Below are positions 40,690 through 53,089 of a DNA stretch of 64,000 bases, piece by piece. Under the pieces are notes generated by a model. That model did not search any database. It worked only from the letters and a program-made list of their open reading frames with translations, and had not been told where the DNA came from. A program made the position numbers and the translations under genes. The first letter of the stretch is position 1. Each line of letters starts with the position of its first letter. The DNA is from Phymatolithon calcareum (lineage: Eukaryota > Rhodophyta > Florideophyceae > Hapalidiales), in assembly GCA_977006965.1 (NCBI GenBank), contig OZ345381.1:1798001-1862000 (forward strand), read 5' to 3'.

Positions 40690-41492
40690 TTCTTAATTCG
40701 TGAAGCCATTCATATGTGTATCAACTGCCGATTTTCGTATTAGAGTGTCTGAGAAGGCGGCATAAATGGCAGCAGGCGATGTAGAGTGCCCAAGAATGTC
40801 AGTGGCAGAATTTATAGCTGGAGTTCCGCCAATGAATCTGACGATGTCCAAAAAAATACTTGTTCGATTTCCATGGACCGCGTAGTCTACAAATACCTGT
40901 ATCATCCCAGTTACAATACCTACTCATATGTTTCCAAAAATAGCTCTCTTTTCACACCGGAAGACTTGAGACTTATTACTATCACGGCGTTGTCTGATGG
41001 ACGGACTTCGGGAGGTGGGTTTTCAAATGAATCGGACTTGTCTGAACAACATGGAAAGGTAAAATGAAGGTTTCCGTAGCTACTGCAGGGCCGAAAAGAC
41101 TCATAGCCACGTCTCTGACATGGACTGGATACGACAAATATAGATTATCCGTCCCGCACGTGTCTTCAACAATTACACCGAGTGGAGAAAAGTCGATTTG
41201 GAGCGCTCTGTTCAGGACGGTGGTCAACATCTTCTGCTCTGGAAATCTATAACATTTGCCGATTCCTCTCATCGTTCTCAGTCCAAAATCGACGAACGAC
41301 ACAGAGACGTGACGTCTCAGAGCGCAAAGGCGAATTTTGGTGTCGCGATCTGTCTTTTGACGCACGTGGCTGAATTAGGGCAACAATGTTCCCTGGTTTT
41401 ACCACGGGCTTTTTCTCTCCAAACCAAGCTTCCGTAATCTTTTCCTCCGTTCTTTTTGAGCCGCCATACGTCGACGTCCGTTCAATTTCCAT
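40690..41492 (-). pseudogene. Decayed second copy of the CMC-type transposase
   Basis: Two blocks match the open 1467-aa transposase in order. The first, 41492-41290, has EEKITEAWF, KPGNIVALIQPRA and VRRFWTENDERNRQML, corresponding to residues about 560-635 (KPGDLVVHLRPCA, YRFWVENEERSRHIL). The second, 40905-40693, has FLDIVRFIGGTPAINSATDI, corresponding to residues 784-803 with the GD catalytic pair changed to GG, so the Asp is lost. Between them lie frame breaks. The N-terminal and C-terminal thirds are not recognisable. Confidence 0.72.
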
Positions 41493-44400
41493 TGGGTTTC
41501 ATAAATCATTGTTAAGAACAGAAAAGCATCTTTAAAAATTGTTCCGCCTCGTTCGATCGCACCATAATATCATTCAATTACGTTTCTTTCTGCAAAATGT
41601 TATGCATGAATTGCCCGTGTTACGTTCACTTCGAGCTTGGTGCTCGAAAAACATCTTCGTAATCCGCTAATAGGAAGAGAAAAAGGAACGGGTAACGTAC
41701 AAAATGAGAAAACTGAGGGCACCGGACGGCAGATTTTTAAGATGAGACACACAACGCATGCAGTATTGTTCGTTTAAGCCGAGCACCGCGGTTCAACACT
41801 CACACGTTACGCTTGTTCATCAACCCCCTGTTAAGCCCCTTTTACTGCGTCTCAATATCTACGTCGAGTGCCGCGCAAAAATCGTTTTACAAGGCCAAAA
41901 TAACCTGATGCTATATTTTAATCGTACGAAGATTACCCGTGATGACAAGGCGTATATAACCTCAAGGTCATTAACCCTTGAAACATTGAGAGAAAAACAT
42001 GGCTTCTCTGATGACCAATCACGGCCGAACATTTAACGCACATTAGCCATTCAAGTTCGTATTTGTATTGTTTTACGGGTTAACGGGCTTGATTTGCAGA
42101 GTGCATGACGACTGCGTCGATTTTGACGGCCTTCGGTCTGGTCTTCCTCAGGAAAGAAGGGAATTTCAGTGGCGAAGAGCCTGCGTCGAAGCCGCCACCG
42201 CTTCGACAACGTCCCTAATGTGCCGTTCAGCCAATATTCCAGTAGAGATGATACTCAAGAGGTATTAACTCGACGAAAAAGTCACTCTGTCAGCGCTAAA
42301 AAGGACAGACTCCACGTCCTGGATGAATCTGAAATTCGAAATTTGCGGCGCCACGGTGAAGCTCGAATCGGCGAGCCATCCTCGAGGACGGAGCAATCAT
42401 TTACAATCTCTATCTCCATCCGCGGTCAATACGCATAGCGATGTATCTGTTCCACGGTCTATCCCAGTGCCGGTCGACGATGGAGACCGGAATGGTGTGA
42501 TACCCGGTCTTCCGTCGCATAAGAACACTTTTATGGCTATTACAAGACTCCATTTACTATTTGGAGGGTTCAAGGGCCTTTCTATTGACGTGTGGAACCC
42601 AGCGCTTTGCAAGAGACTAATATCATTCGTCTTTCTGATTCGACAGAGCGAAATGGTGTTGGAGACAGGAAAGACAGCTCTTTAGTCGATGCGCTTGTCT
42701 CCTCAGGGTGTCACAATGTGTCCTTCATGCCGCACAACTCTACATTGTACACGTCTGTAAGTCCTGCTGTCTTTCGATCGCTGACAGTGCGTAGCCTTAC
42801 TCATTAGGATAATGTCGATTTGCGAAAGGCAGAAGCAATGAGGATTCTACCAGCAGAAGGCAGTCTGCGACTGTGCCCCTGGAAGGGAAGTATGTCACTT
42901 ATTATGTCTGAAGTGGGACCCAGACGGCACAATCCTTGTGCTGCGCTAGGTTTGGTCCGAGATAATAAAAGTAAGATCTAGTATCCCGAAAACTAGGGAA
43001 CGCATCCCTGTAGTCCCATGCGCGTTGCATCCTTACAAGGCGTGTATCATCGCTCCCGATCATCTTTTTACCGACCATCTTCGAGATTTCCTTAAACTGG
43101 CCAAAAAGGTACAATCCTGGAGTCAGCGAGAGATCACAAGATGTGTCAGCATCTAGTGCAACAAACTGGAGTTCGAAGGACCTTTCTGTGCTTCCAAAGA
43201 GCATACTAATCAAGGTTTCGCTGTTACACCGGGGAGATTGCTCCGTCTCCAGCTGTACTCTACAAAACACGAGTACGGTGCCATCTCAACTACGGAAGCA
43301 ATTGCCCAGAGCTTCAAATTCAAAGGAAGAAACCGTATCACTTTAAAGGCGCGTCTTCGCATCAACATAGACGCAATACTCTGTTTATTGCTCGTCGTAC
43401 ACCTTCCGCACGACATATGGGCAAGTTTCAATACCAAGAGCAGCTTATATCATATTACTGATTTGAACGTTATAGTGACCAACTAAAAATTCCGTAAAGT
43501 TTTCGAAATTTCGACTCTTCTTTGTTAGAGGCCATAGATTCAGCTTATCAGATTTGTTTTTAACTTAGAGCACGCCTTCTGGAGATGTTACAGAATTATA
43601 CTTTCAAGCTTACACCGGCCCCTGAAGCGATATTGTAATGATTTTCATGTCGCAAAGGTCCAAAGTTTTGGACCTTGAGCAGATGCAGAATCTCCGTCTG
43701 GATCAGCACTCTGACTGATTGCCACCAGGTTAGCAAGAGGTGATCCACGCTTTTTCGTCGTACGACCCTGCCGTGCCGCACTGGATCCACGGTGGCATCG
43801 TGCCGCAGGCTCGCTACATGGCTCCGTAAATTCAGGGCATGATGCCCGCTTGTCATGCCAGCATGCCCCTAGGAAGGTAACGGTTGGCTTCTTCGTGTGC
43901 ATAGTAGTGGCTGTGTGGACAGGGCAGTTCATGTAGCTCGCCATAACGGCGTAAGAATGCCAACACAATTTCCGAGTTGCAGAGTTTTTGCCTTTCCGTC
44001 CGTCACAGTGGTGCGTCACGTACGCATCAAGAGTGATGTTAGACATGATCTTGGAAGCATGCTTTTTATCGCGTTCCGATATATTAAACAATTGCAAAAA
44101 ATCAGTGTATACATAGCTAATATATTTGCACAGCTTAACGTAAAGTTACTAGAGTATGAAAATGGTTCTTTCGTTTTCTTCTAGGTGGCGTTTACGTGCG
44201 CGGGATTGTAGGAAAAGTTCGTTTCCTTCCCCATATGGAGCGGCAATGCACAGTAGAATATTGCGAACAATATTGATCAGCTCCACTGCATTTTCAACTT
44301 CCTAGCAAGGCCGAGGCTATCTGGATAGGAATATTTACTGCCACACTTACAGCTCACCAGGGAACGATAATAGTAGACATCGGCATTGGTAAAATCATCA

Positions 44401-46538
44401 AACGAAATAGTTTATTGAACCGTGCATATGTAGCGCAGATCTTGCAACACGTAATGAAAATGGAAAGGACGTGAAATGGCACGATAAAGATTGTATTGTA
44501 AAAACTCGTGAAAGAGGAAGAGACACTCTCGTCTGAGATACGAAAATTAAATCTATCATTTGTACGACAGCGTCTCTCCTTAGTTCAATGAAAGCGCTGT
44601 CATCCAGTTAGAGACATCTAGCTGAACCTTCAGCAACACAGCGCTCATATTCGTGTAAAAAAGCAGTTCGCGATGGCTAAAGGGATGGTACACACGGAAG
44701 CTTATTGCGTCAAGTGCACCTCGAAACTTTCTCTAGCTACGATGGACTTCTTCTCTCTGCGGCGGGTTTCTTCCCTTCATGACTGTTTCCCCATCCATGC
44801 TCTCTAGGCCGCCCTCCTCATGTCATAATCCATGAATCGAAAGCTGTTCGACTCGAAAAATTCATCCCTCTTACTGGAAGGGATGGAGTTCTACCTAGAC
44901 AAGGGTAAGAATACAGATTCATCACAATAGATCGCGCTCGTATCGCTCAAAGATGATATGCATTGCAACCTACAATGCAGTCACCATACAAACGAAATAA
45001 TGCAAACTTCAGACTACTCGTAAACAATAATTGGATCTTCGTACCACACGACCTGTCTGCTCCAGCCACTCGAAGTCTTCTCCTAAGTCCATAGAAACCT
45101 CTTCAATCCCGTTAAAACAGAAGTCAATAGTTACTGACCTTTCTTATTATGTCCACGGTGCTGCCTCCCAGGACATCTTCTCGTCCTTGCCATCGCTCCA
45201 ACGCGCAAATTCGGAACGCTCCTTCCGATACGTTACGAGAAAATGCGGTCGCTCTTCAACCTCATTTTCCGAGTTCGTCCCTCCGCCGCACATGCGGGTG
45301 GCAGGGGTTTCTTGAATTGCGTCAGCCTCGAATAACCTGCTTCTCACGCTGCGGACTGGGTTTACAGGTACGAGTTTCAATGGCGAAACGGATGAAAGGT
45401 CCTTCAATGCGTCCAGAACTGAATGTATTCTTTGTATTTCAATCTGAATTTTTTCATTACGACGCTTATATTTCTTTGAAAAAACGACTCAAACGCGAGC
45501 GAGAAGGTATATCATCTGATCGCAGACGGCTGCATTCGTAGGCAGACTTTCTAGCGCGGCTTCCAGTCGTCCGTGTGTACTTGGCTGTAGTGGCCTCGAG
45601 CAGTCGGGTTCATGAATCTGTTCCCGTTGCTCAGGGCGATGAGGGGCAAGTGGATTGCAATTCAGTGGATGCCCCCGGCCTTCCCGTGGACACGTTTGTG
45701 GAGGAGGGATGCGCGCCAAATACCGACCTCTGGCAGGCGGTGGAGGCATGTCCACGGTGACTGATTTGGGAAGAGCGGTTCGGGACGCGAGATTCCTGTA
45801 CTCGGCTGCATGAGGCACTGCTCCTACAGTCTTATCACGTGTCCACGTAGGCGCGGTAGTGCACTAATATCGATACTGCAGCGTAATGAATACCAGCAAC
45901 AGTTTTTGATATCATGTCTCCTCAAGAGCATGGATATCGCGGTGATAAATTACTACTTTTTTGCATCCACTGACGTAAAATGTAAGTGAAGCGTTTCGAT
46001 TTTCACTCATCCTGGATTATCGTGATTATTCATAGGCAACACCCCCCATTTTGATGTCAGCAGGATATGAATGCTTGTGGTACAGTACGTACTGTACATA
46101 CTAAATGTGCATGTTAGGAATATTTTATAGTTATTGTACTTTCAGAAACATTCCTGTGGCTTCGTCTCATTGTTCTCCGTAATTATGCCTAACGACGGAT
46201 TTCCATTCCTCGTAGATTCGAAAGTTTCGTCAAGTCGCACACGGAATTGATGCCGCAAGCAACTACGCTTCCGTGCTACTGTACGTTTCACATTGACAGG
46301 ATATTAAACTATGTGGTTATGGCCACTTTCTGAACGGCGCTTCGAAGATGCCACACTTGAAACCCTACAATTTCACACACTTTTTAACACCTCTTGAAAG
46401 CAAGGAATAAATATTCTTTTTGACTTTCAATCAATACAGCACCCAAATCGGAATTATCGCACTGTTCTTCGTGGCCTGTGCCTACGTTTACATGTTCGTA
46501 TAGTCTGCACCACACTCGCCCTGTCTACACGCCCATAG
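41493..46538. other. Decayed stretch, no recognisable gene
   Basis: ORFs up to 150 codons (43645-44097, -) and 130 codons (45149-45541, +) occur, none with a motif I can name. The 42902-43270 (-) ORF could derive from the same CMC element, but I see no match. A perfect 18-bp palindrome built on TACAGTACGTACTGTA is at 46080-46097. Confidence 0.3.
46080..46097. repeat. 18-bp perfect palindrome
   Basis: GTACAGTACGTACTGTAC reads the same on both strands. It is one of many TACAGTA/TACTGTA clusters in the window. Confidence 0.85.
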
Positions 46539-47353
46539 GCTTACCCACCGGTGGTGGAATGGAAATGGAACATGAGCAATGACATTCTGATCAACCCCAC
46601 CGTGGGTTTTCCGAGGATGGAAACATGCGATTTAGATTCCATTCACGGCGCACAGGATGGAAATGTGGGCAAAATAGAACTTTCCTTTCCATCGCCTCTA
46701 AATCTAAATATTTACACTTGCCCGTATATACATACGCAGCTCATTTTTGATTAATTTTTTATTTGACCGTCTCAAAAAGAAACATCTCAATGATACATCC
46801 TGGGTGTTGCCGCAGTAGCACACCAGGTGTGCCTAATCTTCGTAGGACAGTAGTGGAAGTAAAAAATCTGGAGCAATCTGCATCGCTTTGCGCCCACTCT
46901 CTTGTCTTCTGCGACCCGGGATGTCACTAAACTAGGCCAAGGCGCCCGGCGCAGGCAAGACTGGGGATGTCAGAAATCCCCCGCGTGGATCGCCGCGCGG
47001 CACGGCAGACCCCGGGAAGTCGGTAAAACTCGTCAATGGTGCTTCGGCGCAGAATCGACTTGGGACGTCGCAAAATCCCCCTGTGCACACCGCTGCGCGA
47101 CAAGATTCGGAATTATATGCGTGCGAATAGAGGCGAAATGAATTTCCCCTCGACATTTCTCCTGTGAGATCAGAGGTAGGTTTTGGAGTTTTGTTTACTA
47201 CGCCACTTTTGGCGAAACGGAGTCTTTGGGTTTGGATTTAGTCATCGTGGCTCGACAGAAGTGCTGCATCACACTCGGCGCCGGCCAAACCGTGCGAACA
47301 CATCTAACAGTGTAGCAGTCTAGAGAAAATAAAACAGAAACACAGGGTTTATT

Positions 47354-48845
47354 TCAGGAGCGCGTCCACAAGTGATCGATGAGAGCATCTCGAAGCTCAT
47401 CGTGTTTTGGCTTGCTCTTAATGTCATCGGAGACATTAACGCTATGCAGTATATGCTGAAAGGGAGTGATATTATCGAAGTGTAGCTGCGAATAAATGGC
47501 GTTACTATCGTGAAAACCATCAAAATTCCGAAGCCCCCCCGCCCCATCGCCTGTGAAAAATTCCATTCTGTCTTCTACGATCATGTTGTGGAGAATACAA
47601 CAAGCCTTAAGAACGAGATTCATGTCCTCACTGTACCACAATCGTCCTGGAACCTGTAAAATTCCAAATTGTAGAAAAAGAAAACCGAAAACACGCTCGA
47701 CCGACTTTCGTACTGCTGCCTGCATTTTGGAGAACAGTTTTTCAGCATCTCCTGCTGGTAGCGATAAATTTTTCATGAACACTTTCCAGTCGGGATATAT
47801 GCCATCTGTAATGGACTAACAGACAATATATTCAAGTCTCTCAACACACCTGGAAGCCCGCAAAAAAGATGCCAAATGCGCAGATTTAAATCACAAACGA
47901 CCTCCATGCGAAGCATCGGTTCCCCATCCTTCCCAACAGAAATACCCTGCAGAGCCTTCGGGCAATTTTTCCACGACCACTCAGCGCAATCAAGACACCC
48001 TATACAACCAGGAAATCCTACAGCTTCAAATTGCTTCTCAATTTGTTGTAGATCGTTCATTGTAGGAACTCGAAGGTACTCTGGTTCATATTAAGTAGGG
48101 ATGGCTCTCCCGAAAAATTGGCCCGGAGGGCCGTACTTGCCCTCTATCAGTGGCCCTCTAGAGGGGAGGGGCCCTCTTTGACCCTCATTACAGACCTGAT
48201 TTCGGGCCCCGAAAAGCCCGAAACTGGGGAGGATTGTTTCATCAGACATCAGTATCATACGTCAGAAGCACTGGCAGGTTGATTTCTCGTCCTGAATCCG
48301 TAGCCCTCATGCCATGAAGCTAATGCTGCGTCCACGTTTCTGTATACTGTACAATTCTGTCCATATTCTAATATCATAAGCACTTCGTTGTCGTAAGAAT
48401 ATCATAAGCCCGAAAGGGGCCCTCTACTTGGCGCGAGGGAGAGGGCAAAATCCCCTCTTTGAGGTAAAAAAGGGCCCATTTCGGGGAGGGGCCCTTTCGG
48501 GAGGGCCATCCCTAATATTAAGCAACAACAGCGCGACAGAATTCTTTGAGGGAATTAATTGCCGTTGTCTCAGAGAACCGACAATAATCATCAGTGCTGT
48601 CGGCGCTGGCGTCGTAGGCAAGCTGCCTCAAGGCGGATACGACTTTAGCCAAAGGCGTGATGCCCATTTTCCCTGTAGCATCTGGACGGAGACCACTGCG
48701 GAAAAATATGCTCTCAGCCACCACGGCCGGAAATATCTTGTTAAAAACAGTTCGGGACATTCTAAATCGCCGCTCAAAGAGATGCTCAGAATAAACAGGC
48801 CAAAATTTCCCTGATCCGTCATCACGTCATCGCGGACTCTGGCAG
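47354..48845 (-). pseudogene. PIF/Harbinger DDE transposase, interrupted by a hAT MITE
   Basis: Coding pieces from 48845 downward: WPVYSEHLFERRFRMSRTVF and NKIFPAVVAES; LRQLAYDASADSTDDYCRFS; then the insertion; PEYLRVPTMNDLQQIEKQF, FPGCIGCLDCAEWSWKNCP with the first catalytic Asp, and LRDLNILSVSPL with the second Asp; after a frame shift near 47800, GIYPDWKVFMKNLSL, VRKSVERVFGFLFLQFG with the Glu of the DDE triad, and CCILHNMIVED. Known: this is the DDE_Tnp_4/plant-transposon family of HARBI1-like nucleases, which cut at TWA sites with a Myb-like partner. Beside the 419-bp insertion there is a TAA stop just upstream of YEPEYL, a stop/frame break near 48810 and the frame shift near 47800, so it is dead, though all three catalytic acids survive. 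Confidence 0.86.
48096..48514. mobile_element. hAT-type MITE with perfect 8-bp target duplication
   Basis: Terminal repeats start TAGGGATGGC(T/C)CTCCCGAAA from both ends. ATATTAAG is duplicated exactly (48088-48095 and 48515-48522), as for hAT elements. The 419-bp interior is built of GGGCCC/CCCTC-rich segments and has no gene. It lies within the Harbinger transposase, between the CRAVVA and YEPEYL coding blocks. Confidence 0.9.
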
Positions 48846-49483
48846 CAGGCCAAAAGTAATCTAAAAAAGCCTTCGGTGGCCAGCGACGAAGTCACGGTCG
48901 ATGTTTGGCCGTTTACCAGAAAGAGACCCTTTGTGCGTCAAGTTGTTGAGCATGGAAATAGATACCATCTGCAGCCAGAGTGCAGCTGGCAAAGCTTCGT
49001 TGTCATCTTCTTCAGCTTGTTCAAGAAAGTCTTTGATTGGAGAAGACATGTCATGAAGAAATGATCTGGGACTTGACACTTGGGCACTGGGACCACAAGA
49101 ACACGCTACTACTACTATTTCTCGTTTTCATGGCCTTTTTTCGCTCATTCGAAGGTGGAAGATCAGGTAGAGCTTTGCATTGACCAAAGCGCGAACAGTT
49201 TCTTTCACTTCTGATCGCGATTCACCACTGACACGTCCATCCTTGGGAGATCGTTCAAATTAGCGAAGGTTTTTAACAATTAAATTCACACTGGCGAAAG
49301 AGGATAGCGTGATTGCCGAGTTGACTCCGGCTTAAAGCAAGCTGTGGTCCAATACGTAATAGAATTAGCGTGCTCTATAGTACTGTACTTAACGAGCGCT
49401 AAATCGCAACCCAGAAAGAGATACAACAGCCGCATGAAAAACCCCACACAACTATTTCCGCAGAAGATGGGCCAGAACAAACA

Positions 49484-50749
49484 ATGACATGCGAGGAATC
49501 GTTTTTGGCATGTCGGGCCTTTATCATGGCGTCGGAAAACGCTCGTTGTGGCGTTGGTATTAAGGCAGCAAAATTCCACACCAGAGCAGGAAGGTACTAC
49601 AGCACTCTGGCGAAGAAAAGAGAAGAGGATTTTCCTGGATGGATGCTACCATCTTCGCGCACTGGATCTGCCGTAGTCCAGCACTACAGAGACATCAAGA
49701 AAAAGTGCATTGTCTTTGAAGGGCGTTATCGGACTGTGAAAGCCGCTAAACCTACAGGAAATCCAAGCGAGCAGGATATCGAGCGGATGGCGTCCGGGCT
49801 GTACAACAAAACTGTGTCCATGTCTGATATGTACAGTGTACTGCGAGCTCCGAATCCAAGTGCCATTGGACAAATTTTTGCCTATTTGCAGCAGTGGAGG
49901 TGGCTGAGGAGAGCAAACCTTTGGCTTGGAATTGAGGCCGCTATTAAAGATTCTCACGCATCTGACACCGAAGATGATGAGGTCTATGAGGATGACGATG
50001 AGGAACGAAGTCACGGGAATGATGTCTACTCTGTCGGCGTATACCATGATGATATTCAGAATCTGGATGATGGCGACGTCGGATTTTATTTCGGCCCAGA
50101 AGAGGCGAAGCACCCTTCATCCCCGCAAAGTGCTCAACCCAACATGGCGCACCACTCCGGGCGGCAAAGCGCTGCAGTACCCTCTGAAATAAACCCTGTG
50201 TTGGATACCGGAACACCGCGCTCAAGCGCGGCAAGGTTAGAGGGCAGGCGCGGGCGCGTTTCTTGTCCGTCCAATGTGAGTATAGGGAGTGCGCGCCACG
50301 GTGTTGCGGGCGCCAGTGCTGCTGGCCGTAGCGATGCCGGTCGTTTGCGTACTACGCAGTCAGGATCAGGAGGTATTCCGAGGCCCATGGGCAGTAAGCG
50401 TTCTCTAGAGATGACGAAGAATACTAAACAAATTGAAAAAGGCGCGTGCAGCATCGAGGCTCTCGCTGAAGCGAGCAAAAAGCGCTGTCAAATTGCGGAG
50501 GAGTTTCTCAAATGGAGGAGAATAAGCAGAACATGGCTCTCTTTTCCACGCCTGGAACAGATTTGGAGTTGCGGGACGAGATGGTTAAGCACTTACAGCT
50601 TCAAGCAATTGAAAATATTCGAAAAGAGAAGTCAGAAGCCGCCGCAGTTGCTCGTGCTCCAGTTCAGTCTCCAGTACGTCAAGGTGTTCTCCATGAATCC
50701 ACAGACTAAATATTGGCACTATCACAGTATTTTGCGAGCTACGCCATAG
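49484..50749 (+). CDS. Harbinger-associated Myb/SANT-like DNA-binding protein (probable C-terminal frameshift)
   Basis: A 421-codon frame. Seen: an N-terminal helix-turn-helix-like block with spaced aromatics (TCEESFLACRAFIMASENAR ... GRYYSTLAKKREEDFP ... VVQHYRDIKKKCIVFEGRYR, residues 2-82), an acidic stretch (DTEDDEVYEDDDEERS), a low-complexity linker, and a basic helix (EALAEASKKRCQIAEEF). Known: PIF/Harbinger elements encode such a protein that binds subterminal repeats and brings the transposase into the nucleus. After EEFLK, near 50512, the overlapping frame continues with the more helix-like MEENKQNMALFSTPGTDLEL, while the annotated frame turns into Trp/Phe-rich text. A single-base indel is therefore likely and the true C-terminus would end near 50709. 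Start chosen as the first Met; Met15 is an alternative. It is transcribed away from the transposase. Confidence 0.7.
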   Translation: MTCEESFLACRAFIMASENARCGVGIKAAKFHTRAGRYYSTLAKKREEDFPGWMLPSSRTGSAVVQHYRDIKKKCIVFEGRYRTVKAAKPTGNPSEQDIERMASGLYNKTVSMSDMYSVLRAPNPSAIGQIFAYLQQWRWLRRANLWLGIEAAIKDSHASDTEDDEVYEDDDEERSHGNDVYSVGVYHDDIQNLDDGDVGFYFGPEEAKHPSSPQSAQPNMAHHSGRQSAAVPSEINPVLDTGTPRSSAARLEGRRGRVSCPSNVSIGSARHGVAGASAAGRSDAGRLRTTQSGSGGIPRPMGSKRSLEMTKNTKQIEKGACSIEALAEASKKRCQIAEEFLKWRRISRTWLSFPRLEQIWSCGTRWLSTYSFKQLKIFEKRSQKPPQLLVLQFSLQYVKVFSMNPQTKYWHYHSILRATP

Positions 50750-51774
50750 CATCAGACAGCCCTGCGGGAGAAGATCCCCAACTCTTTAATGCACGCAACG
50801 ACCAACTGCAGATGACATACAGTCATCATCATAACCTCCACGACAATCAAGAGTATACTGTGCCTGCATTTGCATCTCCTGCCGCGCCCCATGGACAACG
50901 ATCTGCTGCAGTTCGTGAGTCAAACACTCGAAAAAAAACTGCCAACATCCGTAACCTTCTCGATTGACTCAAAAACCAGTTAGTGTTGTATATTCTATGA
51001 CCTTTTACTCATATGTTTGTTCAATAAAATCCTTGTTTTACTTTCCAATACTTCCAAGATCAAGAACAAGAAGGACTTCAAAACACCATTGTTGTCGAAG
51101 TAGCATAGTTTATTGTACAGGTGACTGGTTATTCAACTGGAGGTTAAATGGCACCCGGATTTCAACTCATGATACCTTGCTCTCAGCTCTTCCGCTTAAT
51201 CTGTGTGGTTCAACGTAATGTTAATCGCTCTAGCCACACTTTTTCTTCCCCCCAGACGTCCAAGTCATTGTTCCACTAGTGACGGTTTTCGTGGAAGTCG
51301 TCCCGTGAACCATTGCGCGCAAAGTTTTGGGTGATATCTTCGTTTTAGCTTGAGTGCACCAATGTTGTGGAGAGCGCATTATCAAGAACGTTTATTTTTG
51401 GAGCTTTGATATGATAACCGGGTCTTAGATCGTAATGGGTGGGGTCGCATTTTTTCAAGCTCTAATCGTTTCCATCCTTGAGATGGAAGCTAAAAATATG
51501 GCCAATCATATGGTCCTATTTTGAAATACATTCCATCCCCGGTGGGGAGGCGGACAACAAGAATTCACATTTACTAGTCTTGATCTCATGTAGAAAACGG
51601 TAATCCATTTAGAGCACTGTTCCCGTGATTGTAAGTAATACGCATTTGTTCTGTGCAAATCTGTGCATCATAATTCTCTCATTTGAGAAAGTGGTAACGA
51701 AGATAACAACGTATCTAAAATGTGTCTCGAACTGCAGGCTTCTAGATCATACATACCATTATGTGGCAAGCATG

Positions 51775-52080
51775 TGCAGTCGGTCTTCGATTTTTGCATA
51801 GGCAATGTGAGCTACGCTGATATTCAAAAATCGAGGTTATTCAAGTATCGAAGTCGTATCATAGCGATTTTTAAAAAAGTACAGCTGAAGATTACTATGT
51901 CAACGTTGGAGAAGCTGTACTGTACCACATCGGGAATCCAGCCAATCTATGTAGTCGGAGCAGCGTCATTAAGTATTTTCCGGCTGTGCTGCACATCGCA
52001 ACAGACTTGGGACAGGCATTCTGTATTCAAAAAATCGAGGATATTCAAATATAGGTAATTCAAATACGAAGCATCGACTG
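51775..52080. mobile_element. Possible short pogo-like MITE
   Basis: The left end CAGTCGGTCTTCGATTTT resembles the right end read inward, CAGTCGATGCTTCGTATTT, and the right side is followed by TA. The left neighbour is TG, so the TA duplication is incomplete. Two direct copies of ATTCAAAAA(A)TCGAGG(T/A)TATTCAA lie inside (about 51822 and 52025). Confidence 0.4.
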
Positions 52081-52780
52081 TATGCACCCATCTTAACTGC
52101 CATTTAAAAGATAGCACACATGCCATATTGTTCATTTTTCCAGGGCCCTCGCCTACAACGAAACATCATTATTCGGCACCGGTGTGCCCCCCGAGTTAAT
52201 TTTATACAGAAATGATCTAGAATATTTCTTGATAGAGCTCCTAATTTATTGGCGTCACTATTCACGCTGGTTGCCGGGTTGTAATTGGCACCGCCCGAAT
52301 GACAAGCTCAAAATCAAATTTCCTTCGAATTATAAACTACACTTTTCACTTCAAGTGAAGAGGGGGACAATGCAGTGCTGGCGCGGTGCACAACAGAGAC
52401 TTGCTTTGGACATGAAGTGAGAAGGGAATTGTTAAGTCAAACAGGTTTCAATTCAGCATCTTGAACTTCGACCATTGTTAAGGAATTGTTTTTCAAAAAA
52501 AGTATTCTTGATGTCCACAACTGGGAAACGGCAATATGTTCGATTGCCTTCAAGTCCCCTCGCCGGCGTCATGAAGCAGAAAAACTGTTTTGCTGTCTGC
52601 CAAACGTGCGTGAAAGAGGCGCCTGGATGCTTGGCGCTTCTACAGTACAGTAGATTTAGAATCTCTGTGCGGAAAGAGTAAAATCTATTGTAATCGAAAT
52701 TCAAGAAACTGTGTTCCGGAATATTTCGGGAAGAAATGCCCTGGGACGCTAGTTGCAGGGAATCAAAACGCCTGTTAGTA
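52081..52780. other. No recognisable gene
   Basis: Short ORFs only; no motif or repeat family recognised. Confidence 0.3.
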
Positions 52781-52836
52781 TCTTGGTAGACCCCAAATAT
52801 TGAAACTGCAGTTTCAAAATTTGGGGTCTACCAAGA
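52781..52836. repeat. 56-bp loopless palindrome
   Basis: Two 28-base halves are inverted copies with a single mismatched pair, centred on CTGCAG. The arms contain TTGGTAGACCCCAAA. No target duplication is seen. Confidence 0.9.
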
Positions 52837-53089
52837 TGATTTCGTAATCATTTCAGTCGAAAATCAGATACAAAAGTATCCATATCTGTGAATGTCATTG
52901 GTAATAATTATGGCCCAGTAGCATCAGTGTGTGGAAAAGGAGGCAGGAATTTGCTGCGATGCAATTCATCTGAACGCAGACAGTGGCAAGCACGATCGAC
53001 AGGCAGCGATGCAATTTTTGTCATAGGTAGCAGCAAAAGGCAACCCCATGATGGAGTTGCAAAGGAGCGGCACGGCGCTCGGAGAAGTA

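Larger units (their letters stand above)
46539..51551. mobile_element. PIF/Harbinger-type element with divergent genes
   Basis: Imperfect inverted ends: GCTTACCCACCGGTGGTGG at 46539 and, read inward from 51551, GCCTCCCCACCGGGGATGG; over the first 23 bases I count 19 matches. Both subterminal regions repeat GATGGAAA/TTTCCATC. Inside are a transposase gene (-) and a Myb/SANT-like gene (+) transcribed divergently, the standard two-gene plan of this superfamily. The 3-bp target duplication is not recognisable, so the exact ends are tentative. Confidence 0.62.
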
